Shown here piece after piece: positions 62,996 through 64,000 of a DNA stretch of 64,000 nucleotides. The translations under genes were made by a program, and so were the position numbers. The stretch spans positions 1 to 64,000 of the forward strand of contig NZ_UGHR01000004.1 in assembly GCF_900451195.1 (NCBI RefSeq), in the 5' to 3' direction. Numbering within the stretch: the stretch's first letter is position 1; each line of letters opens with the position of its first letter. The DNA comes from Iodobacter fluviatilis (GTDB lineage Bacteria > Pseudomonadota > Gammaproteobacteria > Burkholderiales > Chitinibacteraceae). The notes beneath the pieces are model-generated. The model was not told the DNA's origin. It made no database searches and saw only the letters and a list, made by a program, of their open reading frames with translations.

Positions 62996-64000
62996 ATGAT
63001 CAGAGGCACAAAGATTGTTGCAACCCTCGGCCCCGCTTCCAACGACCCTAAGGTCTTGGAGCAGCTGATTCAGGCCGGGGTGAATATGGTTAGGCTGAAC
63101 TTCTCCCATGGCACCGCACAAGACCATACCGATCGCGCTAATTTAGTGCGTTCTATTGCAGAGCGCCTCGGGCAATCTGTTGCGGTTCTGGCTGATTTGC
63201 AAGGCCCCAAGATTCGCGTTGGTAAGTTTGAAAACGGCAAAATTGAGCTAGTAAAAGGCACTGAGTTTATTCTGGATGCGGCTTGTGAGCTGGGTAATCA
63301 GGATTATGTGGGCCTAGATTACAAAGAATTGCCTAATGATGTGGTGTCGGGCGATATTTTATTGCTGGATGACGGCAAAATTAAGCTGGAAGTTATTTCG
63401 GTAACGGGCGTTAAAGTTTTAACGAAAGTTCTTGTGGGCGGCACCTTATCTAATAATAAGGGTATCAATCGCCAAGGCGGCGGCTTAACAGCGCCCGCGC
63501 TGACCGAAAAAGACATGGCCGATATCAAAACAGCGGCTGCATTGCATGCTGATTATGTGGCTGTTTCATTCCCTAAGAGTGGCAGCGATATGCACCTGGC
63601 GCGTACTCTTTTGCTGGCAGAAGGCAGCCATGCAGGTTTGATCGCCAAAATTGAGCGTACCGAAGCCATCACCAATCTGGTAGAAATCCTGGAAGCGTCC
63701 GACGGTATTATGGTGGCGCGTGGTGATCTGGCCGTTGAAGTGGGCGATGCGGCTGTACCTGCCTTGCAAAAGCGCATGATTAAGATGGCGCGTCAGATGC
63801 GCAAATTGTCGATTACGGCGACGCAAATGATGGAATCCATGATCAGCAGCCCGGTGCCTACACGCGCTGAAGTGTCTGATGTGGCCAATGCGGTGCTCGA
63901 TGGTACTGATGCGGTGATGTTGTCGGCTGAATCAGCTGCGGGTAAGTACCCTGTAGAATCAGTAGAAGCCATGTTGCGTGTTTGCCAGGAAGTAGAAAAA
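62996..64000 (+). CDS. pyk: Pyruvate kinase (3' end outside window)
   Basis: The first 335 codons of a pyruvate kinase, which converts PEP and ADP to pyruvate and ATP. The start is ATG 62996 (AGGAG at 62982), reading [17 protein letters not shown]. It has the substrate loop VRLNFSHG, the active-site lysine in IAKIERTEA and the metal-binding Glu region [12 protein letters not shown], then [21 protein letters not shown]. The frame is open to the window end. The type II (PykA-like) form is suggested by the short N terminus and sequence. Confidence 0.95.
   Translation, partial: MIRGTKIVATLGPASNDPKVLEQLIQAGVNMVRLNFSHGTAQDHTDRANLVRSIAERLGQSVAVLADLQGPKIRVGKFENGKIELVKGTEFILDAACELGNQDYVGLDYKELPNDVVSGDILLLDDGKIKLEVISVTGVKVLTKVLVGGTLSNNKGINRQGGGLTAPALTEKDMADIKTAAALHADYVAVSFPKSGSDMHLARTLLLAEGSHAGLIAKIERTEAITNLVEILEASDGIMVARGDLAVEVGDAAVPALQKRMIKMARQMRKLSITATQMMESMISSPVPTRAEVSDVANAVLDGTDAVMLSAESAAGKYPVESVEAMLRVCQEVEK

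Overview
The window comes from a Gram-negative betaproteobacterium of the order Neisseriales. The rRNA sequences look Neisseriales-like, and the gene content (a GH18 chitinase, a PEP-CTERM protein, an rnf operon followed by nth, and a tRNA-Pro/Arg/His cluster) fits the Chromobacteriaceae/Chitinibacteraceae group (Iodobacter-, Deefgea- or Chitinibacter-like). The genus is an inference. All clearly recognised genes are chromosomal housekeeping or lifestyle genes; no prophage, plasmid backbone, CRISPR array or complete insertion sequence is visible.

Layout. 1-4774: an rRNA operon entered part-way through 16S, then a tRNA-free spacer, 23S, 5S and a terminator. 4.9-9.2 kb: a frameshifted GT4 glycosyltransferase paired with an LpxH-like phosphoesterase, a DUF1289 protein and a DUF2298 GT-C-like membrane protein. 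9.5-16 kb: a Gcr-type membrane protein overlapping a 2OG-Fe(II) oxygenase, a periplasmic binding protein overlapping a GGDEF receptor, and metF. 16.2-21.9 kb: secreted chitinase, lipoprotein nuclease, EAL protein, lrgAB with a divergent LysR regulator, and tRNA-Leu. 22-27.2 kb: the rsmI / lpoA-yraN-diaA-dolP cell-envelope cluster and an aminotransferase. 27.2-42.5 kb: murJ, rpsT, two c-di-GMP proteins, a PerM-type permease, nadE, two chemoreceptors, sbcB and a TIGR03790 protein. 42.8-46.2 kb: PEP-CTERM protein, three tRNAs, folD and pyrD. 46.4-54.6 kb: rnfABCDGE with a ParB-fold gene inserted, a small membrane protein, a DUF2164 gene and nth. 54.6-64 kb: an HTH-nucleotidyltransferase/HEPN pair, an ABC transporter, msrC, a MITE-like element, a lipoprotein, rep and the start of pyk.

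The strongest observations are these. (1) Every non-overlapping gap inside the rnf operon is filled by a member of one inverted-repeat family. (2) A roughly 174-bp MITE-like element with 17-bp terminal repeats and an apparent 13-bp target duplication sits in the loop of the msrC terminator. (3) An HTH-MNT/HEPN toxin-antitoxin-like pair has two interlocking palindromes just downstream of its -10 box. (4) A periplasmic binding protein is translationally coupled to a receptor with a degenerate GGDEF domain, and a second degenerate GGDEF protein faces an intact EAL-CBS-GGDEF protein. (5) Three one-base shortenings at normally invariant 16S positions, plus a C7-tract frameshift in the glycosyltransferase, suggest residual indel errors or a degenerate rRNA copy.

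Functions that work together: RsmI/LpoA/YraN/DiaA/DolP, MurJ and possibly LrgAB act on the envelope. Four c-di-GMP-type proteins and two chemoreceptors indicate a motile/sessile switch. RnfABCDGE is a membrane electron-transfer complex. Chitinase and nuclease process extracellular polymers.
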